64,000 bases of DNA from an uncultured Lachnospiraceae bacterium (lineage in GTDB: Bacteria; Bacillota; Clostridia; Lachnospirales; Lachnospiraceae): assembly GCA_910589265.1 (NCBI GenBank), contig CAJUTQ010000003.1, positions 1 to 64,000 of the forward strand, read 5' to 3'. Under the pieces are notes generated by a model. The model did no database searches and was not told the origin of the DNA. It saw only the letters and a list, made by a program, of their open reading frames with translations. The translations under genes and the position numbers were made by a program. Shown here piece after piece: positions 18,154 to 27,314 of the stretch. Each line of letters starts with the position of its first letter. Position 1 is the first letter of the stretch.

Positions 18154-19839
18154 TTATTGAGGCGCCTCTGGCGTTTGCACTCCATCTGGAACTGACTCTG
18201 GCACAGGTGTGGGAGGAATCGTTGGAACAGGTGTATTTGGTGTTCCTTCTGGCGTCAATGGTGCCTGAGGTATAAGGGGAAGGCCGGGAATTCCTGGAAT
18301 TCCTGGAATACCAAGAGGATTTTGATTCATCAATTCTTCCAAAGCTTTTTGCTGATCAATAAGGTCTTGTTCCTCTTTGGACGGACCTGAGTAACCTCCA
18401 TATACAATGACTGGAGTTCCTTTTTCCACATGTTCATAAATCTCCTTTGCTTTTTCATAAGGCAGATTTACACATCCATGGGAGCCATTCCTTACATATA
18501 TTTCTCCTCCAAAGGAACTCCTCCATTTTGCATCATGCATTCCTACATTTCCATTAAAAGGCATCCAATAGCTTACAGGAGAGCTGTAGTTTTCTCCATT
18601 TAAAGTAGCATCTCTTTCTTTGTAAGTCAAACCATATACTCCTGTCGGCGTATTGTATCCTTTTCTTATATCTCCTGATACAAAATCACTTTCCAATTTG
18701 AGAGCTCCATGAACATATAAATAAAGATGCTGGTTTGTCAAATCAATTTCCACATATGTATCTCCAATGTCATTTTCTCCATACTGGGCAGCCTTGGCAT
18801 GATAAACAGGCTCTTTCGTTATTGTCTCTCCCGTTTTTATTGCCTCAATAAGCTCTTTTGTCTCCTCAGGCCGATTCATCCACCACCCATAATCTCCTTC
18901 TGTCATTGTAAGACTTTCTCCCTTTGATGTACGAAATTCCCTTTTGCTCCCAAAAGTATCATAAGTTCTTGCCAAACCATTCACATATTCTCTGACTTTC
19001 TCTTCATCTAAGTTAACCTCTCCCTCTTCTGACAAGACAAGCCATTGATGAATTTCATCACTGTCAACAACTACCTTTTCATCGCCAAATTCATAGGTAA
19101 TAACAGCTCCTAAATATTTGTTTAACTCCTGTTGTTCCCTTTTAATCTCCTCAGAGTCTTTTGTTATTTCTGGTTTAACATAGCATTCTGCTTCTTCTAA
19201 TACAAGGATACGACTTAAATTAGAAATAGATTCCTTTACTTTTTCGTATACTTTCTCCCTATTTAGTAAGGTTCCTTCCTCCTCTTGTATGACTGGAAAT
19301 TCCCCATTTTCGTATTCCCCAATGTACGCATTTTTTGGTTCTTTTTCTACTCCATCTTTATAAAAGCCAAACTGTTCTGTTAATTTTTTTAATTTTTGTT
19401 CTGAAAATTGTATGTCTACTGGTAGATCAACTATGTTCTTTTTAAATATGGCAATTGGCCATAGAAAACCATTTTGACTTTTTAGTTGTTCCCCTATACT
19501 GCTATCAAAAACAGGGGTTAAATCCACCTCTTCTGCAGTAATATGCTCTTTTTGGCCCTCCCTCCCCTCAATGGTCAGTTCATACGTCCTGGATTCTCTG
19601 CTGAGAAGCTCTTGCACTTGATCTACACTTTTCATAGAACAATTAATGCTCTCGGCCATTGTTCCAAAAAAGAAGTGGGTTTGAAAAAATATAGCAAATC
19701 CTAAATAGACAACAAAAAGTATACTTAAGGTTACTAAAAGTTTTGATCTATTCCATTTTTTTCTTCTTCTCCCTCCCTCTTTTATTTTCACTGTTTTCTT
19801 CACTCCTTGGCTTCTCCATCTTTCTTTTCCATATTTCAT
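18154..19839 (-). CDS. L,D-transpeptidase with YkuD domain
   Basis: A 561-residue extracytoplasmic peptidoglycan cross-linking enzyme. A basic N-terminus and one signal-anchor helix (residues 34-53) are followed by a peptidoglycan-binding-type region and, at about 360-480, the YkuD domain with the catalytic motif HGCVNL. The last 55 residues are proline-rich, with GIPGIPGIPG repeats, and may thread the cell wall. The ATG at 19839 has only a weak ribosome binding site. GTG codons at about residues 13 and 17, the latter with AAGGAG upstream, are alternative starts that leave the membrane anchor intact. Confidence 0.9.
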   Translation of the reverse strand: MKYGKERWRSQGVKKTVKIKEGGRRRKKWNRSKLLVTLSILFVVYLGFAIFFQTHFFFGTMAESINCSMKSVDQVQELLSRESRTYELTIEGREGQKEHITAEEVDLTPVFDSSIGEQLKSQNGFLWPIAIFKKNIVDLPVDIQFSEQKLKKLTEQFGFYKDGVEKEPKNAYIGEYENGEFPVIQEEEGTLLNREKVYEKVKESISNLSRILVLEEAECYVKPEITKDSEEIKREQQELNKYLGAVITYEFGDEKVVVDSDEIHQWLVLSEEGEVNLDEEKVREYVNGLARTYDTFGSKREFRTSKGESLTMTEGDYGWWMNRPEETKELIEAIKTGETITKEPVYHAKAAQYGENDIGDTYVEIDLTNQHLYLYVHGALKLESDFVSGDIRKGYNTPTGVYGLTYKERDATLNGENYSSPVSYWMPFNGNVGMHDAKWRSSFGGEIYVRNGSHGCVNLPYEKAKEIYEHVEKGTPVIVYGGYSGPSKEEQDLIDQQKALEELMNQNPLGIPGIPGIPGLPLIPQAPLTPEGTPNTPVPTIPPTPVPESVPDGVQTPEAPQ

Positions 19840-19909
19840 TTTCTAGTTCAACACCTTTCTATCCTTTGGAACGTTCTATCCCCTTCAAATAGACAGATTT
19901 TTATAAAAA

Positions 19910-21511
19910 TTAATTATCTAACGTCGCTTTGTAATTCTCAATCAGATAATCATACTTACCCAAGTTCATATTCAGAATTGTCTCAATCCTTTCCTTATCC
20001 CACAACTCTCCCCGGGTAATTAGTAAAATTTTGTCATAATACTCTCGTAAATCTTTATTTACTATTACGTTAACCCCTGTCTGTACAGTTTCTTTATAAC
20101 CTTCTGGAACTTCCCTTTGCATATGTCCAATTCTCCAGTTTTCCTGACGAATTGCTGGAAGCTTTGATAAAAAAGGATCTCCTAATGCATACTGGTCGTT
20201 TAAATACATGTCCGAATTATAATAAATACTAATGCCAGGCACAAATGGGAGAATTCCTCCATTTTCCCCTATTGAACGCAATTCCTCAATTCCCTGTTCA
20301 TTCCAGGCAGCTCTTATAACCTTTCCCTCTTTCATATTCTGGCCCAAATTATTAAATAGGCTTGTATTGGGAAAGTAAAACCTTCGTTCGTCAGCAATAG
20401 GCCAGGATTTCTCATGACCGAATAAATATTGATTTCCAATAGCCGACGGAATTGTCAATGTAAAAAGGATTCCCCCCATAGCAAGAGTCGTAAAAGCCAT
20501 TCTAACTCTATTTCCTTTTTCCATTGTATTCCATTCTTCGTCCATCTTGGCGAAAAAGCAGAGGGACATGAAAAACATAACCGTAAAATGCCTGCCTACC
20601 ATAAAATCTCCGCCAATATGAAGGACATACAGCCCATATAAGACAATGCCTGCTGCTCCCCATATATATTGTAATTTTTTCCTCCAAAGAGCAGTTATGC
20701 AAAAACTAAAGGGAAGAAGGAGTACCAGAACATCATTTATTGCTGTTACAAAATAGTACTGGATCCCTCTAATATAATATTCTTTCTGAGGGATTTGGGT
20801 TCCCAGCTTTACATAGGCTGTATTAGGAAACGGAAATCCATAATAAAAAAGGGAAAATAAAAGCCACAATAGGAAGGGTGTTAAGGCAAGCATACCGATA
20901 ATAACTGCCTTTGGAAAAGAAACCTTATCCCTTCGAAACAAATAGGCAAAGACAACCATAGGCACGAACATGAGCACTCCATCCATCCTGGTCATGGCAA
21001 TTGCAGAAATCAAAAGTCCTAGATAGAGAAGCTGTTTTGCCGTGTACCTCTCTGTTTGAAAAAAAAGTTTAAGAAAGAGCGCTGCCAAGAAAAAAAGAAG
21101 GCAATTCTCTAAACCAGACGTGGTATAACTAATAAAGCTAAAACTGCCGCAGAGAATAAAAAAGGACAATATAATCTGCCTAACGCTTTTACAGAAATAT
21201 TTGCATAAAATATAATAAGCTCCAGAAGAAAAAGCAACACTAATAAAAATAGAAGTGTAAAACATCTGCCTTGTCACAAAATATCCTGCTCCAATAATAA
21301 GAGTAAATAAAGGACAAGAACTGGCTGTGGCCCTCTCTCCAATATTATAGACCAACCCATCTCCTTCCACCAAATGCTTCGCCATAACATAACCATGATA
21401 TGCATCATCACTTTGCCATGCCATTGCTGTTATAATCATAATAAATGCTATCATTGTTATAAGACGGATTCTGTCAATATCTGACTTCCATCTTTCATTT
21501 AATCTTACCAT
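19910..21511 (-). CDS. GT-C fold membrane glycosyltransferase (GT39-like)
   Basis: A 533-residue polytopic membrane protein with roughly ten hydrophobic segments and a soluble C-terminal domain of about 170 residues. The acidic SDDAYHGY motif lies in the first extracellular loop after the first helix, the catalytic position in GT-C enzymes that use polyprenyl-phosphate sugars. It probably transfers a sugar to a cell-surface acceptor. Neither donor nor acceptor can be read from the sequence. It follows the yitT-like gene and precedes the L,D-transpeptidase gene, both membrane or envelope proteins. Confidence 0.75.
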   Translation of the reverse strand: MVRLNERWKSDIDRIRLITMIAFIMIITAMAWQSDDAYHGYVMAKHLVEGDGLVYNIGERATASSCPLFTLIIGAGYFVTRQMFYTSIFISVAFSSGAYYILCKYFCKSVRQIILSFFILCGSFSFISYTTSGLENCLLFFLAALFLKLFFQTERYTAKQLLYLGLLISAIAMTRMDGVLMFVPMVVFAYLFRRDKVSFPKAVIIGMLALTPFLLWLLFSLFYYGFPFPNTAYVKLGTQIPQKEYYIRGIQYYFVTAINDVLVLLLPFSFCITALWRKKLQYIWGAAGIVLYGLYVLHIGGDFMVGRHFTVMFFMSLCFFAKMDEEWNTMEKGNRVRMAFTTLAMGGILFTLTIPSAIGNQYLFGHEKSWPIADERRFYFPNTSLFNNLGQNMKEGKVIRAAWNEQGIEELRSIGENGGILPFVPGISIYYNSDMYLNDQYALGDPFLSKLPAIRQENWRIGHMQREVPEGYKETVQTGVNVIVNKDLREYYDKILLITRGELWDKERIETILNMNLGKYDYLIENYKATLDN

Positions 21512-21608
21512 TTTAATTATCGTTCTCCTTTATACGATCCATTTATCTACACTGAATTATACCGTACCCTTCTAGTGCTGGTCAAGGCTTTGCCCTTGTT
21601 TATAGCCA

Positions 21609-21648
21609 TAAAAATAAGAAAGAAATACTATTGTAATCCTTTCTTATT
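21609..21648 (-). terminator. Intrinsic terminator of the YitT-family gene
   Basis: AATAAGAAAG / CTTTCTTATT, a 10-bp stem (21613-21622 and 21639-21648) with a 16-base loop and a T run on the minus strand, 45 bases after the yitT-type stop. Confidence 0.65.
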
Positions 21649-21692
21649 GACTCATAATATTTTTTTAATTTATGCAATACATTTGTAACTTT

Positions 21693-22562
21693 TTACTGGA
21701 AAGGAGGATGATAAAATCTGCCATAAAAGTTTTGGGTCTTTAGTATATTTACAATGACATCTGGATCTGTCTCCATCATTAAGCGAACCACATCACTCAC
21801 TTCATAGGAAGATACTACTGTATGGAGCAAGTACATTTTCTTGCCACTGTAGCCGCCCCTTGCCTCCACACTGGAAATACCATGTTTAAAACTTTTAATA
21901 TAAACTGCCACAATTTCCTTTGACTTTTTTGTTGTAATTTGAAGAGTTACTCTTTCATACCTGTGATGAAATGCAGATATTGTTTTCGTAGATACAAATT
22001 GGAATAATATAGAATATCCTGCATATGGCCATCCAAATAGAAAACCAAATATCCCCAAAACAATACAGTTCCCAGCAAATACATATTCCCATATAGAGCG
22101 TCCAATTTTATTGGAGACAAATAAGGCGATAAAGTCTGTTCCTCCTGTAGAAGCATTTCCCTTTAAGGCAATTGCTGTAGACAACCCATATAAAAATCCT
22201 CCAAAAATAACATTGAGCATTATATCCTCAAAAAGTACAGTAAAGTGGAAAATTTTCAAAAAGAAGCTGGCAAAAAATACTTGTAACATGGAATAAAAAG
22301 TAAAGCGAGGGCTTATGCTTTTCATACACATGAAAGCAACTGGAATGTTTAACAACAACATACCTAGAGATGTGGAAATCTGTCTCCCATATAAAGATGC
22401 TATTTTATCAATAAGGATGGCTATGCCTGTAAATCCCCCGGATAATAAATTAGATGGATTCATAAACACGTGCATTACATATGCTTGTAATAATGCTGAG
22501 ACCGTTACTGCTGTCATAGTAATTATTCTAGAATAATTTTCTTTTTGTCCATTGGCAAACAT
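21693..22562 (-). CDS. YitT family membrane protein
   Basis: A 289-residue protein with five or six transmembrane helices (DUF161-type repeats, including SNLLSGGFTGIAILI and STGGTDFIA) and a C-terminal cytoplasmic DUF2179 domain of about 80 residues. The family is common in Firmicutes, and its transported substrate is not established. I chose the ATG at 22562 because GGAG lies six bases upstream; an ATG at 22574 would add four residues. Confidence 0.9.
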   Translation of the reverse strand: MFANGQKENYSRIITMTAVTVSALLQAYVMHVFMNPSNLLSGGFTGIAILIDKIASLYGRQISTSLGMLLLNIPVAFMCMKSISPRFTFYSMLQVFFASFFLKIFHFTVLFEDIMLNVIFGGFLYGLSTAIALKGNASTGGTDFIALFVSNKIGRSIWEYVFAGNCIVLGIFGFLFGWPYAGYSILFQFVSTKTISAFHHRYERVTLQITTKKSKEIVAVYIKSFKHGISSVEARGGYSGKKMYLLHTVVSSYEVSDVVRLMMETDPDVIVNILKTQNFYGRFYHPPFQ

Positions 22563-22622
22563 GATTATCTCCATGGTTTTCTTTTTTATTATATGGAAAA
22601 AAGAAAAAAATAAACAAAGTAG

Positions 22623-23312
22623 TTATTTATATTTATAGAAAACGAGATCATTTATGTCCATACTGTCCTCTTTTACTATACTATCATAAACAAGTATATG
22701 AACACCTTCTTTTTTTGCTTCCACACAAGCAGATGCAAAGTCGGGATCTGTTACATCGTTTGTTTTAAACAACTTCATTCCTTTCATTTGTATAAAAAAT
22801 AAAATCCATGTCTCATATCCTTCCTTTTTCGCTTCCATCAATTCTCTAATATGCTTGACTCCTCTCTTTGTCGGAGCATCTGGAAACATAGCTATCCCAT
22901 CGTCTTCTAATGTAACTCCTTTCACTTCTATAAATCCCTTTTTGCCATCCTTTTCATAATATAAGTCAAAGCGGGAATTTTTATAGCTAACTTCTGTGTT
23001 TACAAATTCCGGAATTCCTATCTCTTTTATACTTCCCTGGCAAAGACCTTCCCAGGCTGCCCTATTGGGTGCCTGGGAATCTATGTTAATTAGTCTGTCC
23101 CCTTTATAAACAGCAATAATAGAATACTTTGTCTTTCTATTAGGATTACTCCCCTCCTCTAAAATAATTGTTCTCCCTCTAATAAGAAGTTCCTTACATC
23201 TCCCTGTGTTTTTAACATGGACTGTCTCTTCCTTCCCATTTATAAGTGCCTTTGCCACAAAGCGGTTAGGTCTTTCTAAAAATATTCCTCTATGTACCTT
23301 TTCATATTTCAA
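22623..23312 (-). CDS. sfsA: DNA/RNA nuclease SfsA
   Basis: A 229-residue SfsA family protein with an OB-like N-terminus and a PD-(D/E)XK-type core: SRFDLYYEKDGKKGFIEVKGVTLED carries the Asp, Glu and Lys of the nuclease site. It was first named as a sugar fermentation stimulation protein, and nuclease activity has since been shown for the family. The start is a TTG with GGGGGGTG five bases upstream; no ATG fits the family N-terminus. Confidence 0.93.
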   Translation of the reverse strand: MKYEKVHRGIFLERPNRFVAKALINGKEETVHVKNTGRCKELLIRGRTIILEEGSNPNRKTKYSIIAVYKGDRLINIDSQAPNRAAWEGLCQGSIKEIGIPEFVNTEVSYKNSRFDLYYEKDGKKGFIEVKGVTLEDDGIAMFPDAPTKRGVKHIRELMEAKKEGYETWILFFIQMKGMKLFKTNDVTDPDFASACVEAKKEGVHILVYDSIVKEDSMDINDLVFYKYK

Positions 23313-23331
23313 TCAAACACCCCCCTACTCC

Positions 23332-23784
23332 TCATGTACTACTTTTTGCAGCAGCAATCATTTTTTGCAAAGACACATCGAATCTCTCATTATCTTCCAT
23401 TGTTCTTCTCTTCAAACCTTTTCCATTATAATGAGAGGAGCCTCTCCTTGCTTTTTTTGATAAATGCCTTTCGAAAAGCATTTGATCAATATTATCTTTT
23501 GTATACCACATACCACTTTGGTGAATGGCATAAGCTCCCTTTCCTAGTATCATGGCAGCTACACCATAGTCTTGGGTAACTACAATATCCCCTTTTGCTG
23601 TCTCACATACCAATTTAAAATCAGCAGAGTCTTTGCCCCTGTCAACGACAATGACCTTTCCATAATTCGAATGGATAATATGGCTTGTATCGCATATGAG
23701 CACCAATGGCAGTTTCTCTCGTTTTGCAATTTTCTCTGTAATATTTACTACTGGACATGCATCTGCATCTATCAGTATTTTCAT
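23332..23784 (-). CDS. YaiI/YqxD family protein (DUF188)
   Basis: About 150 residues with the family hallmark MKILIDADACPV at the N-terminus and conserved ADFKLV and DIVVTQDYGVAAMIL segments resembling a PIN/NYN-like nuclease fold. Its biological role is uncharacterised. I chose the ATG at 23784 on the family N-terminus. The GTG at 23796 lies directly against the GGAGA site and is less likely. It sits 19 bases upstream of the sfsA start and may be cotranscribed with it. Confidence 0.88.
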   Translation of the reverse strand: MKILIDADACPVVNITEKIAKREKLPLVLICDTSHIIHSNYGKVIVVDRGKDSADFKLVCETAKGDIVVTQDYGVAAMILGKGAYAIHQSGMWYTKDNIDQMLFERHLSKKARRGSSHYNGKGLKRRTMEDNERFDVSLQKMIAAAKSST

Positions 23785-23853
23785 TTCAAGCTTCACTCTC
23801 CATTCTTCCTCTGTCCTCCCTTATAAGGCTTTTTCCTTTTTTATGATCAAATC

Positions 23854-24840
23854 TTATACGGGAATAATCCACGGGTTGTCTGTTCTATGTACAAAAGCCT
23901 TGCAACTCCTTAAAGAGTCTCTCACTACTGTCCTGACATAATTGTCTGTATAAAAAGCCATATGGGGCGTTACAATAACATTAGGAAAAGCTTTTAATAT
24001 GGACAATTCTCTATTTTCCAATACTTCTGAACGCCTGTCATAATAATAAAGGGAAAATTCATTTTCTATTACATCCAGTCCAGCCCCTCCAATTTTTCCT
24101 CTCTCCAGACCTTCAATCAATGCAGTGGAATCAATTAACCCTCCCCTTGCCGTATTAATAATTATTACTTGATCTTTCATTTTTCCAATGCTTTCTTTAT
24201 TGATCATGTGAAAGTTTTTCTCTGTCAAAGGCAAATGTAGAGTAATTAAATCTGCTTCTTTATATAAAAAATCCAGCTCTGTGTATTGTGCATATTTCTT
24301 AATTTCATCCGATTCATGAATATCATAGGCCAATATTTTACATCCAAAGCCTGATAAATACTGTATCACCTTCCTCCCAATTCTTCCTGTTCCTATAACT
24401 CCAATTGTAAAGTCTGAAATCTCCCTTCCCTGTATTCCTTTTAAAGTAAAATCTTGAATGTTGGCTCTATCCATAATGCATTTTATTTTGCGAATGCTCA
24501 TAAGCATTAACATAACTGTGTAATCAGCTACTCCTTGAGGATCATAAGGAGCATTTGCAATTTGAATGCCTATTTTTTTTGCAGCATTTATATCTATATG
24601 ATCATATCCAATAGTCCTTGTGGAAATAAATTTCACACCCAATTCCTTAAGCTTATGTAACATTTTCTCATCTACAGGAGTAGTTACAATACTAATGCAC
24701 TGACTTCCTTTTACCATACGCAAGTTTTCCATAGAAGGTGCTTCCTTTGTTATGGTCAACGCAATGTCCATTTCTTTACTATAGTCCATAAAAAGAGGTT
24801 TCTCATCGAATTCTCTCATACTAAATACTGTCACTTTCAT
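23854..24840 (-). CDS. D-lactate dehydrogenase-like 2-hydroxyacid dehydrogenase
   Basis: A 328-residue NAD-dependent enzyme of the LdhA/VanH group, reducing pyruvate or a related 2-keto acid to the D-hydroxyacid. It has the Rossmann motif GTGRIGRKV, catalytic Arg in NTARGG, Glu in VIENE, His in VTPHMAFYT, and the STRTIGYDHID segment typical of D-LDH. GGAGGG lies six bases before the ATG at 24840. The frame extends in-frame to 24912 through the terminator hairpin, but that part lacks a ribosome binding site and is not part of the family. Confidence 0.88.
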   Translation of the reverse strand: MKVTVFSMREFDEKPLFMDYSKEMDIALTITKEAPSMENLRMVKGSQCISIVTTPVDEKMLHKLKELGVKFISTRTIGYDHIDINAAKKIGIQIANAPYDPQGVADYTVMLMLMSIRKIKCIMDRANIQDFTLKGIQGREISDFTIGVIGTGRIGRKVIQYLSGFGCKILAYDIHESDEIKKYAQYTELDFLYKEADLITLHLPLTEKNFHMINKESIGKMKDQVIIINTARGGLIDSTALIEGLERGKIGGAGLDVIENEFSLYYYDRRSEVLENRELSILKAFPNVIVTPHMAFYTDNYVRTVVRDSLRSCKAFVHRTDNPWIIPV

Positions 24841-24869
24841 AAAAACCCTCCATTTTAACATAAAAAGGT

Positions 24870-24898
24870 AAAAAAATAAAGCCCCCTTATCAGGCTTT
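24870..24898 (-). terminator. Terminator or attenuator upstream of the lactate dehydrogenase-like gene
   Basis: AAAGCC / GGCTTT stem (24878-24883 and 24893-24898) followed on the minus strand by ATTTTTTTA. It lies between tRNA-Gly and the dehydrogenase gene, 30 bases upstream of the start codon, so it may end the tRNA transcript or attenuate the gene. Confidence 0.6.
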
Positions 24899-25024
24899 GC
24901 CTTAGAACTCATGTGTTGGTGTCCCTGTTGTAAACCTTTTGTTTCCCTCTGGCTCCCATTTGCCCCTTGGGTAGAAAAATCAAGAACATAAAATCGGAGA
25001 TTTCAAACTAGTCTTTAATAAAAA

Positions 25025-25096
25025 GCGCGAGACGGGACTCGAACCCGCGACCCCAACCTTGGCAAGGTTGTACTCCACCAACTGAGCCACTCGCGC
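25025..25096 (-). tRNA. tRNA-Gly (GCC)
   Basis: A 72-base cloverleaf. The acceptor stem GCGCGAG / CTCGCGC pairs perfectly, the anticodon stem CAACC / GGTTG encloses TTGCCAA, giving anticodon GCC, and the T loop is TTCGAGT. No CCA is encoded. Confidence 0.97.
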
Positions 25097-25247
25097 AGAT
25101 AACTACTTTGTTTTGTTTATGTAGAATATTATTTATTCTAATATATCTTTTCCATTATGTCAACATACTTTTTTCTATATAAGTAAAGCGTTCCTCCCTC
25201 CACCGAGAAAAGGAACACTCTAAAAACTATGTTTTATGGTATTTTAA

Positions 25248-26702
25248 CTATTTAGAGGCCTCTATTGCACTTTCCCCATTTCTATCTAATTCTTTAATAA
25301 TTCCTTGAGCTCTATTTAATAATTCTATCATCTGTCTGGACGCTGCTTCTGCCTCTTCATATATTCTCATGGCAGTCTGTTGATCTCCATCTTTTACTGC
25401 CCTAATTGCAGATTCTCCCTTTTGATGTACTGTATTATGGACTGAATCAATTTGTCTCCAAACATCTTGAATGCTATTGTGGGCCACTTTAATCGCTGTA
25501 TAAAAATGGCCAAAAGCACACTTTTTAGAATCTGTCTGCAATGGTATAATGTCCATACTGTCCACCATTGTTTTCAAATTCTTAACCCATGACACATGGG
25601 CATCTTTTGCCTTATCTAGTACTTCTATAAGCTCTGAATTTTTTACTGCCCTCTGTCCTTCTCTTAAACCGTCATAAGCATAATTTACCACGTCAGATAT
25701 ATGTTTATCTAGAAAAGCCACATCTTTGGCAATATTATTGCATGTTTCAGACTGTTTCTGCAATATGGCATTCATATCGATCATCTTCATAGCATCCTGT
25801 CCAATGCTTTCCATAGCTCCGTTGATTTCAGATGAGGAATCCCTTATTTTATTCATAGCAGCGTCAATTCCTTTTACCCCTGAGACAACATCTTTTAACA
25901 TGGATATGTTCTCACTGACACTAGATGAAACAATCTCAATTTTATCTCCCATTAAGTTCGTAGAACTTTGGGATCGATCTAAACTCTCTTTACTCTCTGA
26001 GGCAGCTGCACCTATGTTTGTCACAAACTCCTGCATTCCTGTCAAGTTTTGCTTTGTGTCATCAGCCAGTTTTCTTACTTCTTCAGCAACAACGGCAAAG
26101 CCTTTTCCCTGTTCACCAGCTCTGGCGGCCTCAATTGCTGCATTTAAAGCTAACAAATTTGTCTGATTGGCAATATCCTGTACACTGTCTACAATTTTTC
26201 CTACTTCTTCCGCTAATTCCACAAGTTGCTCTATTTTTTCACCCATAATGCCGCTGTCTCTCATAACGTTTTCCTTCAACACGCACACTTCCTCCAGCAG
26301 CTGATGGCTATTGTCGTTCCTCTCTACAAGTTGTTTGGACTCATTTTCCAATTCGGTAAGAGTTTCTGCTGTTGTCTCAACCATTTCTGTAACAAGTCCC
26401 ATACTGGCTGTCGTCTCCTCTACAATAGCCAAATTAGACTGGGCTACTTCGTCCAATTCTTTCGCCAACTCTGTTAATTCATAAGATATATGTGACATTC
26501 CAATATCAAAACTACTTAAAGAGCTTACAGTTCCCAGCATCTTCTTTGCCACTTCTGAAAGACGGATTTCGTTTTCAACCAGCCTTTTCATTGCTTTCCC
26601 TGGGCCACTATCCAGATTTCCTCCTGTACGTCTCCCCTTTGCAGCCTCCTCGGCATAATTTAATACTTTTTCTAAACCTCGATCACTGCTTTTATTCCAC
26701 AT
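25248..26702 (-). CDS. Soluble methyl-accepting chemotaxis protein with CZB domain
   Basis: A 484-residue cytoplasmic chemoreceptor without transmembrane segments. A helical N-terminal region leads into the MCP signalling hairpin with GKGFAVVAEEVRKLAD near residue 200. The C-terminal 120 residues contain a chemoreceptor zinc-binding (CZB) domain with the CAFGHFY cysteine motif and spaced histidines (VAHNS, VHNT, VHQ). CZB domains bind zinc and in studied cases sense hypochlorous acid or zinc status. This implies that the organism has a CheA/CheW system elsewhere. GGGGG precedes the ATG. Confidence 0.92.
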   Translation of the reverse strand: MWNKSSDRGLEKVLNYAEEAAKGRRTGGNLDSGPGKAMKRLVENEIRLSEVAKKMLGTVSSLSSFDIGMSHISYELTELAKELDEVAQSNLAIVEETTASMGLVTEMVETTAETLTELENESKQLVERNDNSHQLLEEVCVLKENVMRDSGIMGEKIEQLVELAEEVGKIVDSVQDIANQTNLLALNAAIEAARAGEQGKGFAVVAEEVRKLADDTKQNLTGMQEFVTNIGAAASESKESLDRSQSSTNLMGDKIEIVSSSVSENISMLKDVVSGVKGIDAAMNKIRDSSSEINGAMESIGQDAMKMIDMNAILQKQSETCNNIAKDVAFLDKHISDVVNYAYDGLREGQRAVKNSELIEVLDKAKDAHVSWVKNLKTMVDSMDIIPLQTDSKKCAFGHFYTAIKVAHNSIQDVWRQIDSVHNTVHQKGESAIRAVKDGDQQTAMRIYEEAEAASRQMIELLNRAQGIIKELDRNGESAIEASK

Positions 26703-26722
26703 AGTAGGTCCCCCATTCTCTT

Positions 26723-26786
26723 TATATAATAGTGTATTTTTCTAGAGCGCAGCAGAAAGTAATGTTCGGCCACGCTCTAGTACAAA
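26723..26786 (-). other. Hairpin between tRNA-Gly(TCC) and the chemoreceptor gene
   Basis: CTAGAGCG / CGCTCTAG form an 8-bp stem around a 25-base loop. The tRNA is followed directly by seven T on the minus strand, and this hairpin lies just after them. The region also holds an A/T-rich -10-like TATATAA for the chemoreceptor gene. Confidence 0.45.
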
Positions 26787-26790
26787 AAAA

Positions 26791-26860
26791 GCGGGTGATG
26801 GGAATCGAACCCACGTATCTAGCTTGGAAGGCTAGTGTTCTACCATTGAACTACACCCGC
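26791..26860 (-). tRNA. tRNA-Gly (TCC)
   Basis: A 70-base cloverleaf with acceptor GCGGGTG / CACCCGC and anticodon stem CTAGC / GCTAG around CTTCCAA, giving anticodon TCC. The variable loop is four bases and the T loop is TTCGATT. It lies 28 bases downstream of tRNA-Phe, probably in one transcript. Confidence 0.96.
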
Positions 26861-26888
26861 ATATTAATTTCTATTATACGTTTTACAT

Positions 26889-26960
<72 letters not shown>

Positions 26961-27314
26961 CAATGTCTTTTTAAACTTTCATGCCCTAGAACACATTTAT
27001 TTTATAACATAGTGAAATGTTTGTCAATACTTAACGAAAAAAAAACGCTAAAATTAAATCTGTAAAGATTATATCATTGCATGGAAACACAGGATATATG
27101 TCTGGAATGTATAGATATATAGATGTCTATAAAACTTTGAATTATCCTTTTTTAATTTATTTTTATAAAGATTCCATGAAAACCCTATTATTTTTAAAAT
27201 AATTTTAGAAACTATTTTGTTATAATAATAACGGAGTGAAATATGGGTATAGGATAGAAGATTCACTGCCTTATGCCCCAGCATTATAAATTTATTGAAA
27301 GAAAGGGATATTTT
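26961..27314. other. Intergenic region between tRNA-Phe and a response regulator gene
   Basis: 354 A/T-rich bases. The only recognisable signal is a TATAAT embedded in the dyad GTTAT-AATA-ATAAC shortly before the rightward regulator gene, a plausible promoter or operator. An open frame on the minus strand here (27069-27284) has A/T-biased composition and no good ribosome binding site, and is probably not a gene. Confidence 0.4.

Noticed and set aside
24841..24912. N-terminal extension of the lactate dehydrogenase-like protein
   Set aside because: In frame, but runs through a terminator hairpin, lacks a ribosome binding site and is outside the family domain; the ATG at 24840 has GGAGGG.
27069..27284. 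71-codon open frame on the minus strand before a response regulator gene
   Set aside because: A/T-driven composition, no ribosome binding site, no family features, and it overlaps the likely promoter region.
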